In this document: positions 1-9,513 of the stretch, one piece after another
Layout: each line of letters begins with the position of its first letter
How positions within the stretch are numbered: the first letter of the stretch is position 1
Origin: Nitrospira sp.
Lineage (GTDB): Bacteria; Nitrospirota; Nitrospiria; Nitrospirales; Nitrospiraceae
Direction of reading: 5' to 3'
NCBI GenBank assembly: GCA_020697375.1
Contig: JAJFBJ010000058.1
Location: forward strand, 1-18,732
Length of the DNA stretch: 18,732 nucleotides
Translations under genes and position numbers: made by a program
Notes under the pieces: model-generated
Seen by the model: only the letters and a program-made list of their open reading frames with translations
Told to the model about the DNA's origin: nothing
The model's database searches: none

Positions 1-10
1 GGTCACGCGC

Positions 11-37
11 TTCACGAGATACGCTTCACGTTTCACG
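11..37. repeat. Short TTCACG tandem-like repeats downstream of gltB
   Basis: The hexamer TTCACG occurs at 11-16, 25-30 and 32-37, the last two with a 7-base period. The stretch lies just after the gltB stop codon. It may be the edge of a longer intergenic repeat that continues outside the window. No function can be assigned, and with three short copies chance is not excluded. Confidence 0.3.
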
Positions 38-38
38 T

Positions 39-3000
39 TTATTTAGCCACCTTGGCGGCGGCCGCCTTGCGCTCCGCCAGCACCCGCTTGTAATCAATCG
101 GCATGACCTTCACAAACTTCGGCAAGATGATCTCCCAGGCATCGAGAATACGTTTCGCATTCCGGCTACCGGTGTAAAGGAAGTGCGATGTGATCATGTC
201 GTGCAGCAGTTTCTTATCGTCGTCGGTCGTGACCGACTCCAATTCGACCATGCCGAGATTGCAGCGCGACTGGAACTTATCCAACTCATTCAGCACAAAG
301 GCGACTCCTCCCGACATGCCGGCCGCAAAATTTCTCCCCGTTCTACCCAACACCGCCACGACCCCGCCGGTCATGTATTCGCAACCGTGATCACCGGTTC
401 CTTCGACGACCGCTCGCACGCCGCTGTTCCGCACGGCAAACCGTTCCCCCGCCATGCCATAGAAGTAGGCTTCGCCTTGCGTGCCGCCATAGAGCGAAGT
501 GTTCCCGACGAGGATGGTTTCCTCCGGCGTATAAATCGCGTTCTTCGGCGGATAGACGATGATCTTGCCGCCAGACAGACCCTTACCGATGTAGTCGTTC
601 GACTCACCTTCGAGGATCAACGTAATGCCGCGCGAGAGAAACGCCCCGAACGATTGTCCGGCTGACCCATTGAACTTGATCGTGATGGTGTCGGCTGGCA
701 ACCCCTCTAACCCATACTTTTTCGCAATCCTGCTGGACAGCATCGTCCCGACGGTACGGTTGAGATTTCGAATCGGCAGGTCCAGCGTCACTTTTTCGCC
801 GCGCTCGATCGCCGGTCGGCACAATTCAATGAGCTTGCGATCCAAGATATCCGCGATGCCGTGGTCCTGTTTCTGCACACAGTAGCGCGGAACATCCGGA
901 CCGACCTCAGGCATCCTGAGCAGCGGGGACAGATCGAGGCCCTTCGCCTTCCAATGGTCCAGGGCCTTCTGAATCTTGAGTTTGTCCACGCGCCCGACCA
1001 TCTCATTGATGGTGCGAAACCCTAGCTTGGCCATGATCTGTCGAAGCTCTTCGGCAATGAAGAAGAAGAAATTGACGACATGGTCCGGCTGCCCGGTGAA
1101 CCTCTTGCGCAAGACGGGGTCCTGAGTCGCGATCCCAACGGGACAGGTATTGAGGTGGCACTTCCGCATCATGATGCAGCCTTCGACGATGAGCGGCGCC
1201 GTCGCAAACCCATATTCTTCCGCGCCCAGAAGCGCGGCGATCGCAACGTCCCGTCCGGTTTTCATCTGGCCGTCGGTTTCGACTCGGATGCGTCCGCGTA
1301 GGTCGTTGAGCACGAGCGTCTGATGGGTCTCCGCCAACCCCAGTTCCCATGGAATCCCGGCATACTTGATGGAGGACAAGGGAGAGGCGCCGGTTCCGCC
1401 GGAATCCCCGCTGATCAACACCTTGTCCGCATGGGCCTTCGCTACGCCGGCCGCCACCGTGCCGACACCCACTTCCGAGACCAGCTTGACGGAGACGGCG
1501 GCTTCAGAGTTGGCGTTCTTCAAGTCAAAAATCAACTGTGCCAGATCTTCAATGGAGTAAATATCGTGGTGCGGGGGAGGAGAAATGAGCTGCACGCCCG
1601 GCGTGGCGTACCGGAGCCGCGCAATGTTCTCATCCACTTTGTGGCCCGGCAACTGACCCCCTTCGCCGGGCTTCGCCCCCTGCGCCATCTTGATCTGCAA
1701 TTCTTTGGCGTTCACGAGGTAATGGCTCGTGACCCCGAACCGCGCGGAGGCGACCTGCTTGATATAACTGTTTCTCGAATCACCGTTCAGAAGCGGCTCA
1801 AACCGTTCCGGATCTTCGCCCCCCTCACCCGTGTTGCTCTTGGCGCCCAATCGGTTCATGGCGATTGCCAGCGTTTCGTGCGCTTCTTTACTGATCGAGC
1901 CGAACGACATGGCGCCCGTGGTAAAGCGCTTGACGATGTCCTTCGCCGATTCCACTTCTTCCAGCGGAATCGCCTCGGACAAGAACTTGAAGTCGAGCAG
2001 TCCGCGCAGGTTCGACCGCCGCTTGCTCTCGTCGTTTACGAGTTGCGAGAACTCGGCGAAGGTCTTGGGATCGTTGTTTTGGGTCGCATGCTGGAGCTTA
2101 TAGATCGTGTCAGGATTCCAATTGTGATGTTCCCCCTGAACGCGATAGTGAATTTCGCCGCCGAAATCGAGTTGCCGGATCGGCGCCGGCTCATAGGCCA
2201 CGCGATGCCGCCGCAGCGATTCTTCACCGATCTCGTGAATGCTGATTCCTTCCAACCGCGACGGAGTGCCGGTAAAATAGCGATCGACCAATTCATGGTT
2301 AAGGCCGATCGCTTCAAATATCTGCGCGCCGCAGTAGGACTGGACGGTGGAAATTCCCATTTTCGAGAAAATCTTCAACAGACCCTTATTGATCGCCTTG
2401 ATGAATTTGCCTTCCGCCGTCGAGGCGTCCAGCCCCTCCGGGAAATAGCCGTCACGCTCCATATCCACGAGTGACTCGAACAGCAAGTAGGGATTCACCG
2501 TCCCGGCTCCGAAGCCGATGAGGCAGGCAAAATGGTGCACGTCACGCGGCTCGCCGGTTTCGACGGTCAGCCCGACTTCGGTTCGGGTGCATTCGCGAAC
2601 CAGATGATGGTGCACCGCCGCCACTCCAAGCAGACTAGGAATCGGCGCATAATCTTCGTTCACGCCGCGATCGCTGAGGATCAGAAATTTATACCCTTCG
2701 CGAATCGCCTGCGAGGCCTGTTCGCACAGATTATCCACCGCCGCCCCCAGGCCTTCCGGCCCTTCTGCCACGCGAAACAACATCTTCAGCGTCTTGCTCT
2801 TGAAATTGGGGTCGTTGATCTCGCGGATCTTCTGGAGATCGGCATTCGTCAAAATCGGCTGTTTGACCCGGATGCGCCGGCACGATTCCGGATTCTCATC
2901 CATGAGGTTCGGTTTCGGGCCGATGCTGGTCGTGAGCGACATGACGAGTTCTTCGCGGATCGGATCGATCGGCGGATTGGTCACCTGCGCAAACAATTGC

Positions 3001-4559
3001 TTGAAGTACTTGAACAGCAGCTGCGGCCGATCAGACAATACGGCGAGCGGCGTGTCGGTTCCCATGGACGAGATGGCTTCCTGGCCTTCCACCACCATGG
3101 GAGTGATGACCATCTTCAGCTCTTCGACGGTGTACCCGAACGCCTGCTGGCGCTGCCGGATCGTGGGATGGTCCGGCTGCGGCACGTTGATCGGGTCCGG
3201 CAACTCATCGAGTGAAATCCGATATTGCGCGACCCAGGAGCGATAGGGCTTACGCTGGACGATATCCGCCTTCACTTCCTCGTCATCGATGATACGGCCC
3301 TGTTCGGTGTCGACCAGGAACATGCGGCCCGGCATCAAGCGGCCCTTGAGGCGTATCCGCTGCGGGTCCACCGGCAACACACCCGCTTCAGAAGCCAGCA
3401 CCACCAAACCGTCGGTCGTCACCTGATAGCGACAGGGACGGAGTCCGTTTCGATCCAAGGTCGCGCCGATCAGCTTGCCGTCGGTAAAACAGACGGCCGC
3501 CGGTCCGTCCCAGGGCTCTTGCATCGCCGCGTGGTACTCGTAGAATCCGCGACGGTCCAAATCCATCTGCGGGTTGGCCACCCACGGCTCGGGAATCAAC
3601 ATCATCATGGCGTGCGGCAGCGATCGCCCGCCGAGGACCAGGAATTCCAGCGCATTGTCGAGACAGGCCGAGTCGCTCTGATTCTCGTAGACGATGGGAA
3701 AGAGCTTCTGCATGTCCTCGCCGAACAGCTCGGTGTTCAGCCGTCCTTGCCTGGCGCGCATCCAATTGACATTGCCCTTCAGCGTATTGATCTCGCCGTT
3801 GTGGCAAATGTACCGATAGGGATGGGCCAGGGGCCACGTGGGAAAGGTGTTCGTGCTGAAGCGCGCATGCACGAGCGCGAGGGCGCTCTTCAGGTTGCTG
3901 TCGGAGAGGTCTTGGTAGTACTGCGGAATCTGATGCGGAAGCAGCAGTCCTTTGTAGACGATGGTGTTGCTGGACAGGCTCGAGATATAAAAGTATTCCC
4001 GTCCTTCGATCGCGGATTCGCGGATGGCCCGTTCGACACATTTTCGGATGACGTATAACCGCCGTTCGAATTCTTCGTCCGTAAAGATCCCTCGCGCGAT
4101 GAACACCTGCCGCATAAAGGGTTCGGTAGTGCGCGCCAGATCGCCGATGGCGTCACTCTTGACGGGCACGTCACGCCAGCCGAGGAGCTTGGCGCCTTCA
4201 TCCTTGATGACGCGGGCAAACACGGTTTCGCACTGTTTTCTGGCATCGGCATCGGGCGGCAAGAACAGCATGCCCACGCCATACTCGCCTGCGCCGGGCA
4301 GCTTGATGCCGACATCCTTGGTGACGCGCTTGAAGAACTCGTGCGGGACCTGCAGCAGGATACCGACGCCATCACCGGTGCAAGGATCGCAGCCTTGCGC
4401 TCCGCGATGAGCGAGGTTTTCCAATACCTGCAGACCCTGCTGCACAATACGGTGCGACTTGTGCCCCTTGATGTCGACGACAAAACCGACCCCGCATGAA
4501 TCTTTTTCATGCTGAGGATCGTATAACCCCTGTTTGGGAGGAAGCCCTGGTATATTCAT
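39..4559 (-). CDS. gltB: Glutamate synthase, large (alpha) subunit
   Basis: This enzyme transfers the amide nitrogen of glutamine to 2-oxoglutarate to give two glutamates, and so carries the second step of ammonium assimilation in the cytoplasm. The 1506-residue length fits the family (about 1480-1530). Cys22 in the DSCGVGF motif is the expected N-terminal nucleophile of the type-2 glutamine amidotransferase domain after removal of a 21-residue propeptide. The motif [13 protein letters not shown] belongs to the FMN-binding synthase domain. Cys1128, Cys1134 and Cys1139 ([15 protein letters not shown]) are the 6- and 5-spaced ligands of the [3Fe-4S] cluster. The C-terminus is the glycine-rich GXGXG beta-helix ([30 protein letters not shown]). 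A gltD reductase subunit is not in the window, so whether the electron donor is NADPH (through GltD) or ferredoxin cannot be decided. The gene is transcribed away from the polyprenyl synthase. The ATG at 4559 is used because family homology begins almost at once; its ribosome site is weak. Confidence 0.97.
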   Translation of the reverse strand: MNIPGLPPKQGLYDPQHEKDSCGVGFVVDIKGHKSHRIVQQGLQVLENLAHRGAQGCDPCTGDGVGILLQVPHEFFKRVTKDVGIKLPGAGEYGVGMLFLPPDADARKQCETVFARVIKDEGAKLLGWRDVPVKSDAIGDLARTTEPFMRQVFIARGIFTDEEFERRLYVIRKCVERAIRESAIEGREYFYISSLSSNTIVYKGLLLPHQIPQYYQDLSDSNLKSALALVHARFSTNTFPTWPLAHPYRYICHNGEINTLKGNVNWMRARQGRLNTELFGEDMQKLFPIVYENQSDSACLDNALEFLVLGGRSLPHAMMMLIPEPWVANPQMDLDRRGFYEYHAAMQEPWDGPAAVCFTDGKLIGATLDRNGLRPCRYQVTTDGLVVLASEAGVLPVDPQRIRLKGRLMPGRMFLVDTEQGRIIDDEEVKADIVQRKPYRSWVAQYRISLDELPDPINVPQPDHPTIRQRQQAFGYTVEELKMVITPMVVEGQEAISSMGTDTPLAVLSDRPQLLFKYFKQLFAQVTNPPIDPIREELVMSLTTSIGPKPNLMDENPESCRRIRVKQPILTNADLQKIREINDPNFKSKTLKMLFRVAEGPEGLGAAVDNLCEQASQAIREGYKFLILSDRGVNEDYAPIPSLLGVAAVHHHLVRECTRTEVGLTVETGEPRDVHHFACLIGFGAGTVNPYLLFESLVDMERDGYFPEGLDASTAEGKFIKAINKGLLKIFSKMGISTVQSYCGAQIFEAIGLNHELVDRYFTGTPSRLEGISIHEIGEESLRRHRVAYEPAPIRQLDFGGEIHYRVQGEHHNWNPDTIYKLQHATQNNDPKTFAEFSQLVNDESKRRSNLRGLLDFKFLSEAIPLEEVESAKDIVKRFTTGAMSFGSISKEAHETLAIAMNRLGAKSNTGEGGEDPERFEPLLNGDSRNSYIKQVASARFGVTSHYLVNAKELQIKMAQGAKPGEGGQLPGHKVDENIARLRYATPGVQLISPPPHHDIYSIEDLAQLIFDLKNANSEAAVSVKLVSEVGVGTVAAGVAKAHADKVLISGDSGGTGASPLSSIKYAGIPWELGLAETHQTLVLNDLRGRIRVETDGQMKTGRDVAIAALLGAEEYGFATAPLIVEGCIMMRKCHLNTCPVGIATQDPVLRKRFTGQPDHVVNFFFFIAEELRQIMAKLGFRTINEMVGRVDKLKIQKALDHWKAKGLDLSPLLRMPEVGPDVPRYCVQKQDHGIADILDRKLIELCRPAIERGEKVTLDLPIRNLNRTVGTMLSSRIAKKYGLEGLPADTITIKFNGSAGQSFGAFLSRGITLILEGESNDYIGKGLSGGKIIVYPPKNAIYTPEETILVGNTSLYGGTQGEAYFYGMAGERFAVRNSGVRAVVEGTGDHGCEYMTGGVVAVLGRTGRNFAAGMSGGVAFVLNELDKFQSRCNLGMVELESVTTDDDKKLLHDMITSHFLYTGSRNAKRILDAWEIILPKFVKVMPIDYKRVLAERKAAAAKVAK

Positions 4560-4582
4560 GGCACGTATTCTCGTCTAGCAGG

Positions 4583-4597
4583 CAGGTAATTGACCTG
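4583..4597. promoter_or_regulatory. Operator-like palindrome upstream of gltB
   Basis: CAGGT-aattg-ACCTG is a perfect 5-bp inverted repeat around a 5-base spacer. It lies 24-38 bases before the gltB start codon, in the 233-base divergent region shared with the polyprenyl synthase gene. A small hairpin (GTCCC/GGGAC, 4608-4622) lies next to it. The position would suit a regulator of gltB, but no known consensus is matched and half-sites this short can arise by chance. I found no convincing sigma-54 (-24/-12) promoter here. Confidence 0.25.
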
Positions 4598-4755
4598 GGG
4601 AAATAAGGTCCCGCAGAGGGACGTTCACGCCGGCAAACGATCACGGTAACTGCTACCACTGCTTGGGAAAATAAATGAGAAGTCACCTTACTGGATGGGT
4701 CGTGAAACTGTCAAGAGAACGGCGTCGCGATCAGTGACAATCGATCGACCGGTGC

Positions 4756-4785
4756 TTGACTTAGTAGAGTTTCCTGCCCTACTAT
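4756..4785 (+). promoter_or_regulatory. Sigma-70-like promoter giving a leaderless polyprenyl synthase mRNA
   Basis: A -35 box TTGACT (5 of 6 to consensus, 4756-4761), an 18-base spacer and a -10 box TACTAT (4 of 6, 4780-4785) lie directly before the gene. Only 7 bases separate the -10 box from the ATG at 4793, so transcription would start at or within a base or two of the start codon. No Shine-Dalgarno sequence is present, which agrees with a leaderless transcript. Confidence 0.5.
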
Positions 4786-4792
4786 CCGCCCC

Positions 4793-5797
4793 ATGTCGAA
4801 TGGACCGACCACCCTCACGCTCCACAGCATGGCCGATGTGTGGGATGTGTATCGCGAAGAGCTGGAGGGGGTCGAAGAGCAGATCCGAAAAAATCTCGAT
4901 TCCAGCGTCGCCCTCGTCAATACGGTGGCCGCTCACATTCTCAACAGTGGCGGCAAACGCGTCCGTCCTCTTTTCGTCCTGCTGAGCGCTCATCTCTGCG
5001 GGTATGCCGGTCGTGACCATCAAGCCCTCGGCAGCCTGGTCGAATTCATCCATACGGCGACCCTCTTGCACGACGACGTGGTCGATGAAGCGGACTTGCG
5101 TCGAGGCCGTCGGACCGCGAGCAAAGTCTGGGGCAACCAGATCAGCATTCTCGTCGGAGACTATCTCTATTCACGCGCGATCTGCCAGATCGTCGACTTC
5201 CGCAATCAAGGCATCAACGAGGCGCTCTCCGAAGCCTGCCGGAAGATGGCTGAAGGCGAGGTTCTGCAGTTGTATTACAACGGCAATCCCTTGATGCCGG
5301 AACCGGAGTATCTCCGCATCATCGAACATAAGACGGCCGGATTGATTGCGGCCTCCTGCAAAATCGGCGCGATCGTCGGCGGGGCGACGGAAGAATTACA
5401 AGAGGTGCTGTTCCGGTTCGGTCAGCGGCTGGGTATTGCGTTTCAATTGGCGGACGATACGCTGGACTATGCCGCCAACGGCGAGCACCTGGGCAAGGCA
5501 CTTGGGCAGGACCTGCGGCAGGGGAAGGCCACGTTGCCGCTGCTGCATCTCTTGCAGCATTGCTCGGAGCAGGATCGGCAGTTGATCAAAGATCGCATGG
5601 AGACGAGGACCCTGACCGATGAAGAACTCCGCCGCATCGTCACCTTGATGCAGGAATGTGGGTCCATCGCATACGCCATGGAGCGGGCACGCGCCTTCGT
5701 CGCGGCCGCCAAACGCGATCTCGACCTCTTCCACGACAATACCGCGAAGCGTGCCCTGTCTATCGCCGCTGATTACATGGTCACTCGCGACCGCTGA
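4793..5797 (+). CDS. Long-chain all-trans polyprenyl diphosphate synthase
   Basis: This is an IspA/IspB-superfamily enzyme that condenses isopentenyl diphosphate units into a long prenyl chain, probably for the quinone side chain. The 334 residues carry GGKRVRP (53-59), the first aspartate-rich motif DDVVD (94-98), and the second DDTLD (221-225) with the usual KTAGL (180-184) between them. The residue five positions before the first aspartate is Ala89, small rather than aromatic, which in this family favours products longer than farnesyl diphosphate. Chain length cannot be read more exactly, so ispB- and hepT-like names are equally possible. The ATG at 4793 is preferred because a promoter ends 7 bases upstream; a later in-frame ATG at 4829 also lacks a ribosome site. 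The 130-base gap to the next gene holds a weak 6-bp inverted repeat (CGCTGA/TCAGCG, 5832-5857) without a T-run. Confidence 0.93.
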   Translation: MSNGPTTLTLHSMADVWDVYREELEGVEEQIRKNLDSSVALVNTVAAHILNSGGKRVRPLFVLLSAHLCGYAGRDHQALGSLVEFIHTATLLHDDVVDEADLRRGRRTASKVWGNQISILVGDYLYSRAICQIVDFRNQGINEALSEACRKMAEGEVLQLYYNGNPLMPEPEYLRIIEHKTAGLIAASCKIGAIVGGATEELQEVLFRFGQRLGIAFQLADDTLDYAANGEHLGKALGQDLRQGKATLPLLHLLQHCSEQDRQLIKDRMETRTLTDEELRRIVTLMQECGSIAYAMERARAFVAAAKRDLDLFHDNTAKRALSIAADYMVTRDR

Positions 5798-5927
5798 ATT
5801 ACCGCCGTTCGGTTTCACAACGCCTATGTTCCGCTGAGACAGCACCGTCGTTCAGCGACCACACCGGCCCCACCGCCGGACGGACAGGACCACCCCGCAC
5901 CCACGAGAGAAAAGGATAGGAACCCGC

Positions 5928-7250
5928 ATGGCACACGTCATTCCCTTTCACGGCACCCTCTATAACCCTTCGACCGTCGGCGATGTTCGCCAGGTGGTCG
6001 CGCCTCCCTACGACATCATCGACCCTACCTTACAGAAGACCCTGCATGACAGACATCCGAACAATGTGATACGCCTGGAACTCGGATACGAACAACCGGG
6101 AGACAGCGCGTCGAACAACAAATATACCCGCGCCGCGGTGGCGCTCAAGGAGTGGTTGAACTCGGGAGCGTTGCGACGAGACTCCCAGCCGGCCATCTAT
6201 TACCACACCATCGAATACCACCCGCCCTACTCGGCGCCAGGCACTCCGACGAAGCTGTTCAAGGGCTTCCTATCGACGGTGGAATTGGAAGAATTCGGCT
6301 CGGGAAAGATTTATCCGCACGAGAATACCCGCGCAGCGGCTAAAACCGACCGGCTCAATCTCCTGGAAGCCTGTCGGGCCAACTTCAGCCCGATTATTTC
6401 GCTGTATTCGGACCCCGGGAATGAAATTCTGACACTGATCGAACAATCCATTGCCGCGGAAAAGCCTCGTATCGACTTTCAGGACGACGAAGGTTTCCGG
6501 CAACGACTCTGGAGCGTCACCGATAAGACGGTATTGGACAAGGTCGTCCAGATCATGAACACCAAACAGCTCTTCATCGCCGACGGCCATCACCGGTATG
6601 AGACGGCCCTGAACTATCGCCGCGCCAGACGGCAGCTGCCAGCCGCACCTGCCACGCCCCAGCCCTACGACAATGTGCTGATGCTGTTCGCCAGCCTGGA
6701 GGACAAAGGGTTGACCGTGTTGCCGACGCATCGGGTCCTGACCACACCGGTGCCGGCCCCCTCGGAATTGCTGCGCAGGCTTGAGTCGCTCTTTGACGTG
6801 ACGCCCTTCCCCTTCCAGCCGTCCAACGAACCGCAGGCGCGCGGGCAGTTCATCGACACCTTGCGCAGCCGCGGGCAGACCATGCCAGTCTTTGGTCTGG
6901 CGCTCCGGAATGATCCGCAGTATTACCTGCTCGCCTTGAAAGCCGCGCATCGACCATCAGGAGCGACCTCGCCGCGTGATCGGTTGGACGTGTCACTCCT
7001 GCAGCAGCATGTCATCGCCACGCTCTGCTCGACACAGTCAGAACAAGAAGCGATCCTCTATTCGAAGGACGATCACGAGGCGTTGAACTGGGTGCGGCAG
7101 GGCACCGGCACCGCCGCATTGTTGCTGAATCCGACCAGAGTCGCGGAGGTCCAGGCCGTGGCCTCGGCGGGCGAACGGATGCCTCACAAGTCGACCTACT
7201 TTTTTCCTAAACCGCTGACCGGGTTGGTCATGAATGTGATGGAAGGATGA
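5928..7250 (+). CDS. DUF1015 family protein
   Basis: The 440 residues match the DUF1015 family. Visible hallmarks are APPYDII (25-31), HENTRAAAKTDR (131-142) and ADGHHRYETA (218-227). The DGHHR motif resembles the nucleotide-binding motif of the ParB/sulfiredoxin fold, which also includes the archaeal ADP-dependent free serine kinase SerK, so a small-molecule kinase or nucleotide-dependent activity is possible but unproven. There is no signal peptide or membrane segment, so the protein is predicted to be cytoplasmic. The ATG is preceded by a purine-rich site (AAGGATAGGAA). The sigma-54 response regulator follows after 27 bases on the same strand, so the two are probably co-transcribed. DUF1015 genes are often found near serine and 3-phosphoglycerate metabolism genes, but none are seen here. 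Confidence 0.88.
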   Translation: MAHVIPFHGTLYNPSTVGDVRQVVAPPYDIIDPTLQKTLHDRHPNNVIRLELGYEQPGDSASNNKYTRAAVALKEWLNSGALRRDSQPAIYYHTIEYHPPYSAPGTPTKLFKGFLSTVELEEFGSGKIYPHENTRAAAKTDRLNLLEACRANFSPIISLYSDPGNEILTLIEQSIAAEKPRIDFQDDEGFRQRLWSVTDKTVLDKVVQIMNTKQLFIADGHHRYETALNYRRARRQLPAAPATPQPYDNVLMLFASLEDKGLTVLPTHRVLTTPVPAPSELLRRLESLFDVTPFPFQPSNEPQARGQFIDTLRSRGQTMPVFGLALRNDPQYYLLALKAAHRPSGATSPRDRLDVSLLQQHVIATLCSTQSEQEAILYSKDDHEALNWVRQGTGTAALLLNPTRVAEVQAVASAGERMPHKSTYFFPKPLTGLVMNVMEG

Positions 7251-7277
7251 GCCGCGCCAAAGCGTGAGGGCTATGGA

Positions 7278-8669
7278 ATGAGCGCACCCCCTACGAAGGC
7301 CAAAGTGTTGATTGTCGATGACGATCAGGACATTGTCACGATGTTGCAAGATCGGCTCGATGCCAGCGGCTATCGAACGATCACCGCCGGGGATGGTCAA
7401 CGCGGCCTCGAACTCATCGAGCAAGACTCGCCGAACCTCGTGCTTCTCGACCTCTATTTGCCGCGCCTCAAGGGCATGGACGTGCTGAAGCGCATGGCGC
7501 AGAACAAGCAGATCGACGACATCCCGGTGATTGTCATGACCGCCGCGGGCACGATTCCGGATGCGGTCGAAGCCATGCGTCAAGGCGCCTACGACTTTTT
7601 GACGAAGCCTCTCGAAAAAGACCACCTGCTGATCGTGATTCAAAAGGCGTTGGAGCGGGATTCGTTGAAGCGGCAAGTGGCCGCCCTCAAGTCCGACGTG
7701 CAAAACCGGTACGCCACCATTGTCGGAGACAGCCAGAAGATCAAGGCAATTATCGAATCGGCGCAACGCGCCGCCAATTCGGACGCCAGTATTCTCCTGC
7801 TCGGTGAGAGCGGAACGGGCAAGGAACTCTTTGCCCGTTCTATTCACCAGTGGAGCCCGCGCCAGAGCATGCCCATGGTCGTGATCAATTGCGTGGCGCT
7901 CACCGAGACCTTGCTCGAGAACGAACTGTTTGGTCATGAACGAGGCGCCTATACCGGCGCGGACCGCATGCAAAAAGGCAAGCTGGAAATGGCGGAGGGA
8001 GGAACCGTGTTTCTGGACGAAATCGGGGACATGCCCTTGCCGTTACAGGCCAAACTGCTCCGCGTGCTGCAAGACAGGGAGTTCCAACGGGTCGGCGGGA
8101 CGCGGCCGGTGTCCGTCAACATTCGCTTCGTGGCGGCCACCAACAAGGATCTCAAACAGGCGGTGAAAGCCGGTCAATTCCGAGAGGACCTGTTCTTCCG
8201 GCTGAATGTCGTGAGTTTTACGCTCCCGCCATTACGGGATCGCAGCGAAGACATTCCGAGGCTCGCCGAATTTTTTCTCAAACGGCACGCGTATGAGTCC
8301 AAACGTCCGGGGGTCACGCTCAGCCCGGCTGCCCGTACGGCACTGACCCATTATCCGTGGCCCGGCAACATCAGAGAACTCGATAACGTCCTCTCACGCG
8401 CGGTGGTACTTAGCCCAAGCGACGTGATCGAACCGGATTTTCTGGCCCTGGCCCCAGATGAAACGACCGGGAAAGGACCGGCGGACAACGCCCTTCCCTA
8501 CATAAACCTCACCTACCATGAATCCATGGAAGCGCACAGCGCCTATATCATCGATCGCGCATTGGAACGGGCGGCGGGCAATCAGACCAAGGCCGCGGAG
8601 TTTCTTGACCTCCAACGAACCTACCTTGCCCGCTTGATTAAGCAGCGGAAACCCAACGCCGACGGCTAA
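7278..8669 (+). CDS. Sigma-54-dependent response regulator, NtrC family
   Basis: This 463-residue transcription activator has three domains. The receiver (about 8-125) has acidic D14-D16, phospho-acceptor D58 (LLDLYLP), T88 and K110. The AAA+ domain (about 148-380) has Walker A GESGTGKE (176-183), the sigma-54 contact loop GAYTGA (223-228), Walker B FLDEIGD (245-251) and WPGNIREL (361-368). A Fis-type helix-turn-helix lies at about 434-456 (GNQTKAAEFLDLQRTYLARLIK). On phosphorylation it should remodel sigma-54 RNA polymerase at -24/-12 promoters. The loop carries Tyr in place of the usual Phe, a natural variant of GAFTGA. No histidine kinase is next to it, so its signal and partner are unknown. 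It starts 27 bases after the DUF1015 gene with a GAGGG ribosome site. Confidence 0.95.
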   Translation: MSAPPTKAKVLIVDDDQDIVTMLQDRLDASGYRTITAGDGQRGLELIEQDSPNLVLLDLYLPRLKGMDVLKRMAQNKQIDDIPVIVMTAAGTIPDAVEAMRQGAYDFLTKPLEKDHLLIVIQKALERDSLKRQVAALKSDVQNRYATIVGDSQKIKAIIESAQRAANSDASILLLGESGTGKELFARSIHQWSPRQSMPMVVINCVALTETLLENELFGHERGAYTGADRMQKGKLEMAEGGTVFLDEIGDMPLPLQAKLLRVLQDREFQRVGGTRPVSVNIRFVAATNKDLKQAVKAGQFREDLFFRLNVVSFTLPPLRDRSEDIPRLAEFFLKRHAYESKRPGVTLSPAARTALTHYPWPGNIRELDNVLSRAVVLSPSDVIEPDFLALAPDETTGKGPADNALPYINLTYHESMEAHSAYIIDRALERAAGNQTKAAEFLDLQRTYLARLIKQRKPNADG

Positions 8670-8673
8670 ATGC

Positions 8674-8740
8674 ACAGGAGGCTGAAAAAGCCCGCCAGCT
8701 TCGTTCTCGCATTGCTGGACAGCCTTTTTGAGCCTCCTGT
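8674..8740. terminator. Long hairpin repeat, probable bidirectional terminator
   Basis: An outer 17-bp stem with one mismatch joins 8674-8690 (ACAGGAGGCTGAAAAAG) to 8724-8740. An inner 5-bp stem, CCAGC (8695-8699) with GCTGG (8714-8718), closes a 14-base loop. The A- and T-runs inside the stem give a U-tract in either direction, so it can terminate both the response-regulator mRNA and the convergent MurU-like mRNA; its right edge touches the latter's stop codon. The core (CCGCCAGCTTCGTTCTCGC) is, from memory, part of a dispersed Nitrospira repeat. That recollection is unverified. Confidence 0.75.
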
Positions 8741-9486
8741 TACACGGAACAATCGGATTGCCGCGCTGCTAGACTGAGCAAACCCGCCGCAGCATCCTGC
8801 TGTACTTGCGCATAATGTTCCGGCGTGCCGACATCACTCCAAAAGCCGTCAAAATCGTATCCCATGATCCGTTCCCCGTCCTGAATGCCCTGCACATAGG
8901 CATCGATGATCGAGCATTGCATGCCGACCGGCAGGTAACGCAAAAGACGTGGGTGCAGAATATGGATACCGGCAAACATACGCGCGCGCGTCGGCGCTGA
9001 CCGGGGAAGGCCGCGACCGGTAATCCGTATCACCTCGGACTGATCAGTCACCTCGACCAGTCCCCAGCGCGTTGCCTCCGGATCGTCACGCAGCACCAAG
9101 GTGGCCGCCGCGTCGTGAGCGTGATGAAATGCGATCAGCGCCGTGAGGTCCAACTCAAACAAGGTGTCGCCGTTGAGCATCAACGCCGGCTCGCCATTGA
9201 ACCATTGTTCAACCTGCTTGATCCCGCCCCCGGTGCCAAGAATCACTGGCTCGCGCGAATAGGTGATCCGCATTCCAAAACGGGCGCCGTCGCCCAAGGC
9301 CTCCTCGATCATCGTCCCCAGATGATGGAGATTGATCACCACGTCCTGAATGCCGTGACGCTTCAGGAGCAGCAGATTCCAGACGATCATGGGAGTGCCG
9401 GCGACCGGCAACAGCGGCTTCGGCGTCACGTCGGTGAGGGGCCTCAACCGGGTTCCGAAGCCCGCTGCGAGAATCATGGCTTTCAT
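8740..9486 (-). CDS. murU: MurU-like N-acetylmuramate-1-phosphate uridylyltransferase
   Basis: This 248-residue sugar-1-phosphate nucleotidyltransferase has the GT-A-like fold. The N-terminal signature MILAAGFGTRLRPLT (4-18) with K23 (TPKPLLPVAG) binds the nucleotide. GTGGGI (84-89), NGDT (105-108, Asp107 for Mg2+) and WSDVGTP (216-222) complete the active site. The close match of overall length and motifs to Pseudomonas MurU, and the position directly after an AmgK-like kinase, suggest that it makes UDP-MurNAc from MurNAc-1-phosphate in peptidoglycan recycling. Generic glucose- or mannose-1-phosphate nucleotidyltransferases share these motifs, so the substrate is inferred from context. It lies 27 bases after the kinase, probably in one operon, with no clear ribosome site. 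It ends against the hairpin at 8674-8740. Confidence 0.82.
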   Translation of the reverse strand: MKAMILAAGFGTRLRPLTDVTPKPLLPVAGTPMIVWNLLLLKRHGIQDVVINLHHLGTMIEEALGDGARFGMRITYSREPVILGTGGGIKQVEQWFNGEPALMLNGDTLFELDLTALIAFHHAHDAAATLVLRDDPEATRWGLVEVTDQSEVIRITGRGLPRSAPTRARMFAGIHILHPRLLRYLPVGMQCSIIDAYVQGIQDGERIMGYDFDGFWSDVGTPEHYAQVQQDAAAGLLSLAARQSDCSV

Positions 9487-9513
9487 AACAAGGCGCTGGC
9501 TTGTAGCCCGGAG

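Noticed and set aside
1323..2474. Long 383-codon open frame antisense to gltB
   Set aside because: It lies wholly inside gltB, which has clear catalytic motifs. High third-position GC keeps antisense frames open, and the translation resembles no family.
2532..4058. Further antisense frames over the N-terminal half of gltB (2532-3215 and 3225-4058)
   Set aside because: Same codon-bias effect; no ribosome sites or recognisable domains.
4560..4792. Sigma-54 promoter for gltB
   Set aside because: No GG-N10-GC pair with suitable flanks was found on the minus strand in this region.
7038..7973. 311-codon antisense frame across the DUF1015/response-regulator junction
   Set aside because: It overlaps two well-supported genes and has no family character.
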